A DNA stretch of 64,000 nt from positions 1 to 64,000 of the forward strand of contig NZ_JACOFW010000019.1 of assembly GCF_014284305.1 (NCBI RefSeq). Direction: 5' to 3'. The DNA is from Affinundibacterium seohonense (GTDB lineage Bacteria > Pseudomonadota > Gammaproteobacteria > Burkholderiales > Burkholderiaceae_D). How positions within the stretch are numbered: position 1 is the first letter of the stretch; each line of letters begins with the position of its first letter. Made by a program: the position numbers and the translations under genes. The notes beneath the pieces are model-generated. The model saw only the letters and a list, made by a program, of their open reading frames with translations. It made no database searches and was not told where the DNA came from. Below, in pieces: positions 56,483 through 64,000 of this stretch.

Positions 56483-57649
56483 TTATTCCGTCGCAAATGC
56501 GACAACAACACCTGATTTCGTTTGCACAATCAGGTTATTACCGACAATCGCCGGCGCAGACATAATCTTGCTTCCATCCGTCGGCATACGCGCCAGGAAA
56601 GAACCATCTTCTCTCGATAAAAAATGCAGGAAACCCAAACGATCACCGATCACCACCGCACGACCAAACGAGGTTGGCGTTGCCAATCCTCGATTCGTCA
56701 ATTTATCATTTTTCCATACGGTAGCACCACCATTGATATCGTAAGCAAACACACCACCGGTATTATCCACGGCGAATGCAAAACGTTCATCGGCGGCAAC
56801 GCCAACTTCACTTGAAATATTTTTCGCCCATTTTGCCGTGCCATTTACCGCATCAAAACAAGCAACACGCCCCTGATAACTAGCAGCGCAAGTGGTATTA
56901 CCAACCAAGGCAGGCGCACCAGACATGTCAACGATACGTTCTAACTCAGTAGCCCCTTTTGCTTCTGCAGCCGTGGCTTCCCAACGTAAACCGCCATTTT
57001 GCAGTGCTAATGCAATTAATTTACCACCTGGCGTAGAAATGATAGCCATTTGATCTTTGATCGTAATTCCTGTCGCCATACGCAAAGTTAAAATTGGCAA
57101 TGGACGTTCGACAGCCCACTTCATTGCACCGGTTTCGAGATCAAACGCCGTAATGCGATTATCAATACTGTGAACCAAAACCAGGCTCTCGGTCACTGCT
57201 GGAGCCGACAATATTTCACTACTTGCCTGCGCTTTCCAACGCAACTTACCAAGATCATCAAATGCAAATAACACACCTTTCTGACCAGCCACCGCAACTG
57301 CTTTTGCATTAGCGCCAACGCCTGCAGTTAAAGGGAGCTCTGCTTTGATTTTCCAAACGACTTGACCGCTAGAGCTATTAATCTTTGCAACAGTCCCATC
57401 AGCGCTCGCTGCGTAGACATCCACACCGACCACTGCTGGGCTGAAAAAATAATCACCAGCGGATCCCAAACTGACGGTCCAAGCATTTTTTACAGACATG
57501 CTGGTAGTAAAATTTTGCAATACCGCTGGAGCAGTCTTAGGATCTTCCTTAGCAAATGGATTGAGCCAAGACAAACTTGAACAAGCACTCAACAAGCCTA
57601 TGCTGAACAAAGATACCAATATGCCACGTGGAAACATATTTAATTTCAT
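56483..57649 (-). CDS. bamB: Outer membrane assembly lipoprotein BamB
   Basis: BamB is the beta-propeller lipoprotein of the BAM complex that inserts outer-membrane proteins. The 388-residue product has a lipoprotein signal peptide with lipobox LLSACSS near residue 23. PQQ-like propeller repeats follow, with recurring segments such as [54 protein letters not shown] and [17 protein letters not shown]. Its genomic place between yfgM and der is conserved. Confidence 0.95.
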   Translation of the reverse strand: MKLNMFPRGILVSLFSIGLLSACSSLSWLNPFAKEDPKTAPAVLQNFTTSMSVKNAWTVSLGSAGDYFFSPAVVGVDVYAASADGTVAKINSSSGQVVWKIKAELPLTAGVGANAKAVAVAGQKGVLFAFDDLGKLRWKAQASSEILSAPAVTESLVLVHSIDNRITAFDLETGAMKWAVERPLPILTLRMATGITIKDQMAIISTPGGKLIALALQNGGLRWEATAAEAKGATELERIVDMSGAPALVGNTTCAASYQGRVACFDAVNGTAKWAKNISSEVGVAADERFAFAVDNTGGVFAYDINGGATVWKNDKLTNRGLATPTSFGRAVVIGDRLGFLHFLSREDGSFLARMPTDGSKIMSAPAIVGNNLIVQTKSGVVVAFATE

Positions 57650-57650
57650 A

Positions 57651-58319
57651 TTATTTCTTGTCTGTAGTTACAGCAACTTTCGTATCAGGCGCTCCACCTA
57701 ATGCATCTAACTTTATTTGCACCAGTTGCTTACCAACGTGTTTTTCACCCATTTTATCCAAGGCGCTCTTATAGGTTTCTCGAGCTTCCTTCAGCTTGTC
57801 CTGGGCAACCAAAACATCGGCCTTACGATCCAAAACATCGGCATCAAACTCAGCGGGGAACTCTCCGCCGAGGACTTTTAATGCTTCATCATAATTTTTC
57901 TCATCCAAGAGAATTGATGTAAGACGCAATTTTGCCAATGCTTTAAATTCCTTGGTATAACCATGCTCCACAACCCAATTTAATTGCACTTTTGCAGTTT
58001 TTAAGTCACTTGCGTCAAATGCCGTCTTTGCTGCCGCTAAAGCCGCCATACTTGCATAGGAGGTGCCTGCAAATTTTGTTACTAAATTGGCTGTCGCACC
58101 TTGCACCTTTGCGTTGTCTTTCAATCCTGCGGCACGTTGTACCTCATCATAAATTGCCGAAGCCTGAGAGGACTGACCATGCTGATAATTTGTCCACGCA
58201 GTCCAACCAGCGAAGCTAGATAATGCCGCGATAAGCAACCACGTTACCAAGTTACCGTATTGTTTCCACCACGCTTTGAGGGTGTCTATTTGTTCTTGCT
58301 CTTCGAGATCGTATGCCAT
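57651..58319 (-). CDS. yfgM: YfgM-like membrane-anchored TPR protein
   Basis: The 222-residue protein has a short cytoplasmic N-terminus (YDLEEQEQIDTLKAWWKQYG), one membrane segment (about 22-44, LVTWLLIAALSSFAGWTAW) and a periplasmic TPR-like region. The N-terminal motif is characteristic of YfgM/Tol-Pal-type TPR proteins associated with the SecYEG exit site in E. coli. It lies 6 bp after hisS and one base before bamB. The precise function is uncertain. Confidence 0.9.
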   Translation of the reverse strand: MAYDLEEQEQIDTLKAWWKQYGNLVTWLLIAALSSFAGWTAWTNYQHGQSSQASAIYDEVQRAAGLKDNAKVQGATANLVTKFAGTSYASMAALAAAKTAFDASDLKTAKVQLNWVVEHGYTKEFKALAKLRLTSILLDEKNYDEALKVLGGEFPAEFDADVLDRKADVLVAQDKLKEARETYKSALDKMGEKHVGKQLVQIKLDALGGAPDTKVAVTTDKK

Positions 58320-58325
58320 TTTTTA

Positions 58326-59687
58326 TTAATGATGAATGTGAATATGATTAGGATTATCGCACTGGGATTCGTCGTGATCAGTACCTACGATTTGATCGAC
58401 CAAATAATCAACGGCGGTATCGAAAGGAACGCTGATTTGATTATTCGCAAAATCGTCTGAACGCATGGACTTGACGGTGACTGTCTCAGCTGCAGCTTCA
58501 TCTTCGCCAATAATGACAGCAAATGCAGCTCCGCTAGCATCCGCCTTCTTCATTTGCGATTTAAAACTACCGATTCCCGTAGCAGATGCGCAATGTAACA
58601 CAACATCTAAGCCTGCATCACGTAAACGCTCTCCCAAAACGAAAGATTGCATCTGTGCTTGCTCGCCTTGATGTACTAAATAAACATCGCAACCATTCGC
58701 AAACTCAGCGTCGCCATTAAGTTTCATTAACTCCAGCAAGCGCTCAACGCCCATTGCGAATCCACAAGCCGGCGTCGACTTACCGCCAAAAATCGTAAAC
58801 AAAGCATCGTAGCGACCACCAGCACAAACCGTGCCTTGCGCCCCCAACTCGTCGGTAACCCACTCAAACACCGTACGATTATAGTAATCCATACCGCGCA
58901 CCAATCTTGGATTGATCGTGAATGGGATACTATTGTGACGCAATATTTTTTGCACGCCTTCAAAATGTGCCTTGGATTCTTCACCCAAGAAATCCAATAA
59001 CTTTGGTGCATTATTCACTAAGTCTTGCATCGCAGGGTTTTTCGTATCAAGAATACGCAAAGGATTTGAATACAAGCGACGCTGCGCTTCTGCGTCTAAT
59101 TGCTCTTTGTGCCGCTCAAAATACGCGATTAATTCTGCGCGATGTTGATTGCGTTCCACAGCATCACCAATCGAATTCAATTCCAAACGCACATTGGAAA
59201 GACCAAGATCATCCCACAAGCGCTGACACATGGCGATTAATTCGGCATCAATATCAGGTCCCGAAAAACCTAGAGCCTCCGCGCCAACTTGGTGGAATTG
59301 ACGATAACGACCACGTTGCGGTTTTTCATGACGGAACATAGGGCCGTTATACCAAACGCGCTTTGGTCCTTCATAGGTGATATTGTGCTCTATAGCAGCA
59401 CGTACAATTCCCGCTGTATTCTCGGGTCGCAAAGTAAGTTTGTCGCCGTTCATAGCGTCTTCAAAAGAATACATTTCTTTTTCAACGATGTCGGTCACAG
59501 CACCCAAACCCCGCGCAAACAATGGTGTCGCCTCGACAATGGGCGTACGCATTTGCTGAAAGCCGTAGCTCTTCAATACTGACTGAACAGTATTTTCAAA
59601 CAATTCCCAAAGCGCAGCTTGCTCAGGAAGAATGTCATTCATCCCCTTGATACCGCTGATCTTTTCTATTTTTTTATCTTCGGACAT
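58326..59687 (-). CDS. hisS: Histidyl-tRNA synthetase HisS
   Basis: HisS charges tRNA-His. The 453-residue class II synthetase has [20 protein letters not shown], motif 2 [20 protein letters not shown], the histidine-specific GLVRG-type [16 protein letters not shown] and [13 protein letters not shown], and a C-terminal anticodon domain. The last residues are rich in histidine ([12 protein letters not shown]), which I do not know as a family feature and which extends past the usual end. It lies 65 bp after ispG. Confidence 0.97.
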   Translation of the reverse strand: MSEDKKIEKISGIKGMNDILPEQAALWELFENTVQSVLKSYGFQQMRTPIVEATPLFARGLGAVTDIVEKEMYSFEDAMNGDKLTLRPENTAGIVRAAIEHNITYEGPKRVWYNGPMFRHEKPQRGRYRQFHQVGAEALGFSGPDIDAELIAMCQRLWDDLGLSNVRLELNSIGDAVERNQHRAELIAYFERHKEQLDAEAQRRLYSNPLRILDTKNPAMQDLVNNAPKLLDFLGEESKAHFEGVQKILRHNSIPFTINPRLVRGMDYYNRTVFEWVTDELGAQGTVCAGGRYDALFTIFGGKSTPACGFAMGVERLLELMKLNGDAEFANGCDVYLVHQGEQAQMQSFVLGERLRDAGLDVVLHCASATGIGSFKSQMKKADASGAAFAVIIGEDEAAAETVTVKSMRSDDFANNQISVPFDTAVDYLVDQIVGTDHDESQCDNPNHIHIHH

Positions 59688-59752
59688 GCACTTGATTCCA
59701 CTTTATTTTCAACTAAATTACAATTAAATTTCTATTACTCTTCGTTAAAGTC

Positions 59753-61021
59753 TCAAACGGTTGGCGAGTAGTGCGTCTGCACATAATCAAGCACAATTTT
59801 TTGAAAATCTTGCGCGATATTCTCACCACGTAAAGTCATTGCCTTCACACCGTCAATGAAGACAGGTGCCGCTGGTGACTCACCTGTACCTGGCAAACTA
59901 ATACCTATGTGTGCATGTTTTGATTCACCTGGACCATTCACAATACAGCCCATCACCGCAACATTCATACCCTCAACCCCTGGATATTCTGTTTTCCAAA
60001 CAGGCATCTGCTCACGCAAAAACGATTGAATATCGTCCGCCAATTCTTGAAATACGGTCGAAGTGGTACGCCCACAACCCGGACAAGCAATCACCATAGG
60101 CATAAATTTGCGCAAACCCATCGTCTGCAATATTTCTTGGGCTACAAACACTTCCTTACAACGATCACCACCTGGTTCTGGTGTTAGAGAAATACGAATC
60201 GTATCGCCAATTCCCTCTTGCAATAACACAGACAATGCCGCTGTTGATGCAACAATGCCTTTACTGCCCATACCAGCCTCAGTCAAACCCAAATGCAAGG
60301 GATAATCACAATGTTTACTGATTTCACGGTACACAGAAATCAAATCCTGCACCCCAGACACTTTGCACGACAAAATAATCTGATCTCCAGGCAAGCCCAA
60401 TTCTTCCGCTCGGCGCGCACTCTCTATTGCCGAAGTAATCAAGGCCTGATACATGACTGTTTGGGCACTCAATGGAACAGAACGTTGAGAATTCTCATCC
60501 ATAATCCGTGCTAATAAAGCTTGATCCAAGCTGCCCCAATTTACACCTATTCGTACCGGCTTCTGATGTAAACACGCCATCTCGATCATCTGTGCAAATT
60601 GCGTGTCGCGCTTTGCGCCTTGACCAACATTGCCAGGATTAATTCTGTATTTCGACAAGGCTTGCGCACACTCGGGGAAATCTTTCAACAAAGTGTGCCC
60701 GTTGTAATGAAAATCGCCAACCAAAGGCACATCAATCCCCATACGATCCAGTTGCTCGCGAATTACTGGTACGGCCTGTGCCGCTTCCGCGTTATTTACG
60801 GTGATACGCACCAACTCTGAACCAGCTCGAGCTAACTCTTTAATTTGAATCGCAGTACCGATGGCATCAGCCGTATCCGTATTTGTCATTGATTGAATCA
60901 CGACAGGCGCGCTACCACCAACCACGACGACCCGATCTTGGTAGCGAATCTGCACTGCACGCGACTCTCGTCGTACACCAGCACCACAGGAAATTTCTTT
61001 GAGATCAACCAGCATAGTCAT
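59753..61021 (-). CDS. ispG: 4-hydroxy-3-methylbut-2-enyl diphosphate synthase IspG
   Basis: IspG converts MEcPP to HMBPP in the non-mevalonate isoprenoid pathway with a [4Fe-4S] cluster. The 422-residue protein has [33 protein letters not shown] and the cluster cysteines in [14 protein letters not shown] and [12 protein letters not shown]. It is the longer betaproteobacterial form with an insertion before the second cysteine motif. The start overlaps the rodZ stop by four bases. Confidence 0.96.
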   Translation of the reverse strand: MTMLVDLKEISCGAGVRRESRAVQIRYQDRVVVVGGSAPVVIQSMTNTDTADAIGTAIQIKELARAGSELVRITVNNAEAAQAVPVIREQLDRMGIDVPLVGDFHYNGHTLLKDFPECAQALSKYRINPGNVGQGAKRDTQFAQMIEMACLHQKPVRIGVNWGSLDQALLARIMDENSQRSVPLSAQTVMYQALITSAIESARRAEELGLPGDQIILSCKVSGVQDLISVYREISKHCDYPLHLGLTEAGMGSKGIVASTAALSVLLQEGIGDTIRISLTPEPGGDRCKEVFVAQEILQTMGLRKFMPMVIACPGCGRTTSTVFQELADDIQSFLREQMPVWKTEYPGVEGMNVAVMGCIVNGPGESKHAHIGISLPGTGESPAAPVFIDGVKAMTLRGENIAQDFQKIVLDYVQTHYSPTV

Positions 61022-62043
61022 TTCACGACAAGATTAGCGACATTATTTCCGCGCTCTGACGCCAATGTCATTGGCGTTCCACGCAAAATTGCGTCAACAC
61101 CTGCGGCATTTCCAAGCTTCACATAAAGAGCTTGCTTCACACTGAATGATTCTTCACTGCCTGCTTTCGCCAGATGCGAGCTCAGGATCGTGCCAGACTC
61201 AGTCTTCACCTGCACCCAAGAATCTTGGCGAAATTTCAGCACAAATAATTCGCTCAATGGCGGCAAATTCACTGGCGCTGCTGTATTACCTTTAGGCTCT
61301 ACTGCTGCGACTGTTGAAATCACGCTTGAATCAACCACGGGCGGAGTCGCCTCTACCGGCTTTGAAGTTGCAACTTCACTTACTGCGGGCATTGACGGCA
61401 AGACTTCAGCCACTGGCGACGAAACAGGCACAGCACTCAAAGAGACCGCCGGCTGACTCGATGACACCGTAGTATGTTGTGCGTCATTGTCTGGCGTATT
61501 TAATACCGCAGCAGATTCAGCCACAACAACATCTTTTTTATCAAAGATCGCTCGAAAATTTTTACCAAACTCACTAGTCTGTAAAACCAAAAAAATCAAA
61601 ACGACAACAACCAAAAACACCGCGCCAATAATGTAGCGTCGATTATTATCATGCTGACCAAGTAATGACAGTCGAGACTCGACAAATGGCGTAGACAAAG
61701 CTGGACGCAATGAGCTTTCCAATTGCACCGGCATCACATCTTGCGGAAGTGATGAAACCAAACTATCGGAATCAATTTTCAATAATTTCGCATAGGCACG
61801 AACAAAACCGCGGACAATCACCATCTTTGGCAAAGCAGCGAAATTATCCGATTCCAATGCCACAATTTGCGCTTGCGAAAGCTTCAACTGATCAGCCACA
61901 AACTGCACAGTCCACTTCTTACTCTGACGACTCGCTGATAGTTGCTCACCCGCCGTCTTTACCCCAAGCACATCTTTGACATTATTCAATTCTTGATTAC
62001 CGTCAATTGGATCTGCTACAGAAGTTTGCATCACATCATTCAT
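61018..62043 (-). CDS. rodZ: Cell-shape protein RodZ
   Basis: RodZ links MreB to the wall machinery. From ATG at 62043, inside the last codons of pilF, the 341-residue protein has a cytoplasmic helix-turn-helix domain ([36 protein letters not shown]). It continues with one membrane segment (about 130-155, [17 protein letters not shown]), a Pro/Val/Ser-rich linker and a C-terminal beta-domain ([19 protein letters not shown]). The overlap of ATGAATGA with the pilF stop suggests translational coupling; a further upstream extension is not family-like. Confidence 0.93.
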   Translation of the reverse strand: MNDVMQTSVADPIDGNQELNNVKDVLGVKTAGEQLSASRQSKKWTVQFVADQLKLSQAQIVALESDNFAALPKMVIVRGFVRAYAKLLKIDSDSLVSSLPQDVMPVQLESSLRPALSTPFVESRLSLLGQHDNNRRYIIGAVFLVVVVLIFLVLQTSEFGKNFRAIFDKKDVVVAESAAVLNTPDNDAQHTTVSSSQPAVSLSAVPVSSPVAEVLPSMPAVSEVATSKPVEATPPVVDSSVISTVAAVEPKGNTAAPVNLPPLSELFVLKFRQDSWVQVKTESGTILSSHLAKAGSEESFSVKQALYVKLGNAAGVDAILRGTPMTLASERGNNVANLVVK

Positions 62044-62833
62044 TAAAAGCACCTTTTTGAAACAAAGCAAACTCCCTCGAATTTGGGTGTCGGCGACGCA
62101 ACTGAGTCCCGAGGCCATTCACCGAAGCTTGATCACCTAACTTATGGTCAATTTTTATTGCTATCCACAACACATCGGCAGCAAAGATTTCTTCTTTCAA
62201 CACACGTTGAATATATGGCCTCGCTTTTTCAAACTGCGCCTTGTCGTAATACACTTTAGCCAAATTGGCGTTAACAGACGGATTATTCGGCTGCTCCTGA
62301 AATCCCATCAAGAAGTACTTCTCGGCGTTTGCAATATCTTTCATGCGCAGGCTACAAACACCAGCACTCAACATTGCCTTGATCGGCGTTGGATAACTAC
62401 GATCAGAAAGAATACGATCATAAAGTGGCAAGGCCTGTTTTTCACGGCCGTTCTGACACAAAAACCAAGCGTAATTATTTCTAATCTCGGAGTTACTTGA
62501 ATCCAATTTCAAGGCATGCAAGAAATTTTCTTCTGCACGCTGTGGATCACTCATTTCCATTTGTATCAATGCACGAAGGCTATATGCATCAGCAAATTGT
62601 GGCGACAAAGAAATGACGTTTCTGATCTCTTCCAAGGCCAATTTAAACTGTCCCTCTTTGAAGTAATCAACAGCGAGCTGCATACGAATTGAAACACGGC
62701 GTTGAATATCTGGATTTCCAGCAACCGTCTTTTCATCATCCATCGAATTGGAAGATTTTAAGCTAGAGCAAGCCGACAATAACATCGCACAAAAAGTAAT
62801 AATCAGTACAAAAGTCGACTTGTAAAATCGCAT
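62036..62833 (-). CDS. pilW: Type IV pilus assembly lipoprotein PilF/PilW
   Basis: A 265-residue TPR lipoprotein with lipobox LLSACSS near residue 22. TPR repeats follow: AVDYFKEGQFKLALEEIRNV, ADAYSLRALIQMEMSDPQ, SEIRNNYAWFLCQNGREKQA and NPSVNANLAKVYYDKAQFEK. It is the pilotin needed for PilQ secretin assembly. It sits between rlmN and rodZ, its usual betaproteobacterial place, and overlaps both. Other pil genes are not in the window. Confidence 0.93.
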   Translation of the reverse strand: MRFYKSTFVLIITFCAMLLSACSSLKSSNSMDDEKTVAGNPDIQRRVSIRMQLAVDYFKEGQFKLALEEIRNVISLSPQFADAYSLRALIQMEMSDPQRAEENFLHALKLDSSNSEIRNNYAWFLCQNGREKQALPLYDRILSDRSYPTPIKAMLSAGVCSLRMKDIANAEKYFLMGFQEQPNNPSVNANLAKVYYDKAQFEKARPYIQRVLKEEIFAADVLWIAIKIDHKLGDQASVNGLGTQLRRRHPNSREFALFQKGAFNE

Positions 62834-63987
62834 TATTTTATCTCCGTAATTTTGCCAAAATTGGGACCAAATTTCTTCTGATACTCCGACATTTGCTGCA
62901 TACGCTCCTGCACCCGCGTTCTATCTTGCACCTCACCAGCCAATTGACCGCAGGCCGCATCAATATCATCACCGCGCGTTTTACGCACAGTCGTGACAAT
63001 ACCAGCGTCCATTAAAATTTGTGCGAACAATTTAATTCGTACGTTGGATGATCGTTTTAATCCAGACTCTGGAAATGGATTAAACGGAATCAAATTAAAT
63101 TTGCACGGAACCGTTTTCACCAAAGCGACCAGTTCTCGTGCATGCTGATCGGTGTCATTGACACCATCCAACATACAATATTCGAAGGTGATGAAGTCGC
63201 GTGGAGCGAACTCCAAATAACGACGACAGGCATCCATCAATTCATGCAAAGGATATTTTTTATTCAGGGGAACTAGGCCATCGCGCAATTGATCGTTCGA
63301 CGCATGCAGCGAAACTGCCATCGCCACGGGACATTCTTTAGACAACTTATCAATCATCGGCACGACGCCACTGGTTGACAAAGTCACACGACGACGTGAC
63401 AAGCCATAGGCATTATCATCCAGCATCAATTTCAATGCGGTGACAGTTGGCTCAAAATTCAATAGCGGCTCACCCATCCCCATCATCACAACGTTGGTGA
63501 TTTGGCGCTCACCTTTGGGGCCAGGCTCTATACCCTTGGTACGGCGCAGTTCAAATTCAGCCATCCACAATTGGCCGATGATTTCACCTACGCTTAAATT
63601 ACGATTAAATCCTTGTTTGCCGGTAGAACAAAAACGGCAATTGACTGCGCAGCCCGCTTGCGTAGAAATACACAAGGTGCCACGATTTTCTTCTGGAATG
63701 AATACGGTTTCAACCGCATTTCCATTGCCGACATCGACGAGCCACTTACGGGTTCCATCAGTCGACGTGTGATCGCTTATCACTGCTGGCGCGGAAATAT
63801 GCGCACGACCAGCTAACTTCTCTCGCAAAGATTTTGCCAGATCGGTCATTTCATCAAAATTGCTAGCGCCGAATTGATGTATCCAGCGCTGCAATTGTTT
63901 TGCGCGAAACGGCTTCTCACCCAGCTCGCCGCAATATGCCACGAGCTGTGCAGGATCAAAATCCAATAAGTTGGTGAGTGCCGTCAT
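62833..63987 (-). CDS. rlmN: Dual-specificity rRNA/tRNA adenine-C2 methyltransferase RlmN
   Basis: RlmN methylates A2503 of 23S rRNA and A37 of some tRNAs using radical SAM chemistry. The 384-residue protein has the CxxxCxxC cluster motif in [38 protein letters not shown], and the C-terminal cysteine in [14 protein letters not shown]. Length matches the enteric protein (384). Its stop overlaps the pilF start by three bases. The upstream neighbour lies outside the window. Confidence 0.97.
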   Translation of the reverse strand: MTALTNLLDFDPAQLVAYCGELGEKPFRAKQLQRWIHQFGASNFDEMTDLAKSLREKLAGRAHISAPAVISDHTSTDGTRKWLVDVGNGNAVETVFIPEENRGTLCISTQAGCAVNCRFCSTGKQGFNRNLSVGEIIGQLWMAEFELRRTKGIEPGPKGERQITNVVMMGMGEPLLNFEPTVTALKLMLDDNAYGLSRRRVTLSTSGVVPMIDKLSKECPVAMAVSLHASNDQLRDGLVPLNKKYPLHELMDACRRYLEFAPRDFITFEYCMLDGVNDTDQHARELVALVKTVPCKFNLIPFNPFPESGLKRSSNVRIKLFAQILMDAGIVTTVRKTRGDDIDAACGQLAGEVQDRTRVQERMQQMSEYQKKFGPNFGKITEIK

Positions 63988-64000
63988 TTAAATCTTCTCA

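Overview
The window reads as a chromosomal segment of a motile Gram-negative betaproteobacterium. It most resembles Burkholderiales of the Oxalobacteraceae type (for example Undibacterium or Herminiimonas relatives). The reasons are the FlhDC master regulator next to motAB and a che operon, MotCD-type second stators beside fliA-flhG-flhF-flhA-flhB, and the order rlmN-pilF-rodZ-ispG-hisS-yfgM-bamB-der-hfq-hflX-hflK-hflC-hisZ-purA. By eye the DNA is rather AT-rich for this group. No insertion sequence, prophage, CRISPR array or other obviously foreign island is visible.

Region 1 (1-379) has no supportable gene. It carries two strong sigma-70-type promoters in tandem, pointing leftward out of the window and styled like rRNA operon promoters. 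Region 2 (380-15021) holds the rod, hook and ring genes flgB-L on the minus strand, a divergent flgA-flgM-flgN group on the plus strand, and the stator pair motC-motD. Near-consensus sigma-28 promoters precede flgM and flgK. Region 3 (15003-22518) holds fliA, flhG, flhF, flhA, flhB and a separate EAL/HDOD signalling gene. Region 4 (22539-33619) is chemotaxis and regulation, transcribed leftward: flhD, flhC, a membrane-anchored methyltransferase-like gene, motA, motB, a CheZ-like 'QDLT' protein, a CheY-like regulator, cheA, cheW, cheR, cheD, cheB, cheY, and a clearly decayed cheZ pseudogene.

Region 5 (33620-38487) has a long flhD leader, a terminator, and the operon alkA-accA-tilS-dnaQ read leftward. 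Region 6 (38488-43376, plus strand) holds a TPR lipoprotein-like/exported protein, an L,D-transpeptidase that shares its C-terminal domain, two cyclophilins and lpxH. Region 7 (43415-47704, minus) holds cysE, rlmB and rnr. Region 8 is a tRNA-Leu(CAG) with its own promoter and terminator. Region 9 (48235-63987, minus) is a long co-directional housekeeping run from rlmN to a phosphoribosyltransferase, covering tRNA/rRNA modification, cell shape, isoprenoid, outer-membrane assembly, GTPases, Hfq, the HflKC membrane complex and purine synthesis. A sigma-32-like promoter lies directly upstream of hfq.

The most notable biology is in the chemotaxis region. The canonical CheY-P phosphatase gene cheZ is broken by several in-frame stops and at least one frameshift, while an unrelated-length protein with a CheZ-like phosphatase-helix motif survives upstream of the CheY-like/cheA block. 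That protein and CheD end in nearly the same acidic-LF peptide. FlhG also lacks a recognisable Walker A P-loop. Beyond that the window is mostly conserved housekeeping and motility genes.
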